Part shown: in pieces, positions 32,918-33,763 of the stretch
How the letters are laid out: every line of letters begins with the position of its first letter
Numbering within the stretch: the first letter of the stretch is position 1
Source: Streptomyces sp. 8L
Lineage (GTDB): Bacteria > Actinomycetota > Actinomycetes > Streptomycetales > Streptomycetaceae
Direction of reading: 5' to 3'
DNA length: 33,763 bases
NCBI RefSeq assembly: GCF_020176795.1
Contig: NZ_JAIUKE010000093.1
Location: forward strand, 1-33,763
Program-made: the position numbers and the translations under genes
Notes under the pieces: generated by a model
Database searches by the model: none
The model's input: the letters and a program-made list of their open reading frames with translations, nothing else
What the model was told of the DNA's origin: nothing

Positions 32918-33691
32918 TCAGCGTCCCTTCTCGATCCAGGTGGCCGCCGGGCCGTCCAGCACGATGTCCCAGCGGTAGCCGAGCGAGAACTCCGGCACGG
33001 ACAGGCCGTGTTCGTACGTCGCGACCAGCCGCTGCCGGGCCGCCTCGTCCGTTACGGATTGGAGGATCGGGTCGTACGGGAAGAGCGGGTCGTTCGGGAA
33101 GTACATCTGTGTCACGAGTCGCTGGGTGAAGGCGGAACCGAACACCGAGAAGTGGATGTGGGCCGGGCGCCAGGCGTTGGTGTGGTTGCGCCAGGGGTAG
33201 GGGCCTGGCTGGATCGTGGTGAAGTGGTAGAAGCCGTCGTCGTCCGAGAGCGCGCGCCCCGATCCGGTGAAGTTCGGGTCGAGCGGAGCGTCGTGCTGCT
33301 CGCGCTGGTGCGCGTAGCGGCCGGCGGAGTTGGCCTGCCAGATCTCCACGAGCTGACCGCGCACCGGGCGCCCGTGCCGGTCGAGGAGACGGCCGGCGAG
33401 TGTGATGCGCTCACCGACCGGCTCTCCGGCGTGCTGCCGGGTCAGGTCGTTGTCCGTCGCGGTGATGTCGCGCTCCCCGAAGGCGGGGGAGAACAGTTCC
33501 ACCGCCTCCGGGTCCTTGGTGACATCGATGGCGATCGGAGGCTGCTTGGGGTGCCGCAGCACCGAGGAGCGGTACGGGGCGTAGTCGCGGCGCGGCTGGT
33601 GTTCGACGGGGCCGCCGTCGGCGACCCGCTTCTCGTAGGCGGCGCGATGGGCCGCGATCTCCGAGTCGATGTCCGTCTGCGTCAGTGTCAT
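32918..33691 (-). CDS. pcaH: Protocatechuate 3,4-dioxygenase, beta subunit
   Basis: A 257-residue beta subunit with the full non-heme Fe(III) site: Tyr126 (AGRYAHQ), Tyr165 (QPGPYPW), and His178 and His180 (RPAHIHF). The N-terminal extension (RRDYAPYRSSVLRHPKQPP) is typical of PcaH. With PcaG it cleaves protocatechuate to 3-carboxy-cis,cis-muconate. The ATG at 33691 has AGGGGA six bases upstream. It is the first pca gene visible; a pcaIJF segment upstream, as in other Streptomyces, would lie outside the window. Confidence 0.96.
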   Translation of the reverse strand: MTLTQTDIDSEIAAHRAAYEKRVADGGPVEHQPRRDYAPYRSSVLRHPKQPPIAIDVTKDPEAVELFSPAFGERDITATDNDLTRQHAGEPVGERITLAGRLLDRHGRPVRGQLVEIWQANSAGRYAHQREQHDAPLDPNFTGSGRALSDDDGFYHFTTIQPGPYPWRNHTNAWRPAHIHFSVFGSAFTQRLVTQMYFPNDPLFPYDPILQSVTDEAARQRLVATYEHGLSVPEFSLGYRWDIVLDGPAATWIEKGR

Positions 33692-33763
33692 GAAAGTTCC
33701 CCTGGGAGTCTGGGGGTTGGGGGTCTGGAGGTCTGGGTCTCCAGGGATCTGGGGGTCCAGGGC
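33692..33763. promoter_or_regulatory. G-rich leader upstream of pcaH
   Basis: The plus strand carries six runs of three or more G (33704-33706, 33712-33716, 33719-33723, 33735-33737, 33744-33746, 33751-33755) separated by TCT-like loops, plus a 6-bp inverted repeat CTGGAG/CTCCAG (33725-33730 and 33739-33744). The tract could form a G-quadruplex in the template strand. The window ends here, so promoter or upstream gene cannot be judged. Confidence 0.4.

Overview
The window is chromosomal DNA from a high-GC actinomycete, most likely Streptomyces or a close relative. The grounds are very high GC with the matching codon bias, many GTG starts (and one TTG), dense ATGA/GTGA gene overlaps, a fused pcaDC (pcaL) gene in a pcaHGBL operon, and a rare TTA codon placed where Streptomyces genes often carry a bldA-dependent control. 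No transposase, tRNA, rRNA, CRISPR array or phage gene was recognised.

Layout from left to right. (1) 1-150: the cut end of a gene with GAF-domain-like residues, running into an unnatural G/C homopolymer tract. (2) 225-5295, plus strand: a tight three-gene unit. It encodes an EAD1-like domain fused to a trypsin/V8-like serine protease, a second EAD1-like domain fused to a P-loop ATPase, and a large STAND-type NTPase with TPR-like repeats. This is the layout of a bacterial conflict or regulated-death system with a protease effector, and is the best candidate here for an undescribed defence system. (3) 5435-18038, minus strand: a long compact operon of a MarR regulator, MFS transporter, two creatinase/M24-fold proteins that have lost their metal ligands, an ornithine-cyclodeaminase-family protein, two complete LeuCD-like hydro-lyase pairs (one large subunit has lost all three [4Fe-4S] cysteines), an MfnB-type furan phosphate synthase, an aldehyde dehydrogenase, and an alcohol dehydrogenase broken by an internal deletion. 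I know of no pathway that uses this combination. (4) 18220-21370: an IclR regulator facing a three-gene Rieske oxygenase operon (VanA-like oxygenase, 62-residue protein, VanB-like reductase).

(5) 21787-27526, plus strand: two secreted glycoside hydrolases, a PA14-GH2 enzyme and a GH130 enzyme carrying a jelly-roll module like those of GH92 mannosidases. Each is preceded by a palindrome with a CAACGTTG core that looks like a LacI-family operator, so they are probably co-regulated by a repressor outside the window. (6) 27710-29680: a TetR repressor divergent from a SnoaL-like protein and a metallo-beta-lactamase-fold hydrolase, with a clear inverted-repeat operator between them. (7) 29849-33691, minus strand: pcaH-pcaG-pcaB-pcaL, the protocatechuate branch of the beta-ketoadipate pathway. 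The Rieske operon could feed it if its substrate is vanillate-like, but that is inference.

All functions are read from protein motifs and gene context alone; no database search was possible. Starts were chosen from Shine-Dalgarno sequences and stop/start overlaps, and several long open frames were trimmed at the 5' end for that reason.
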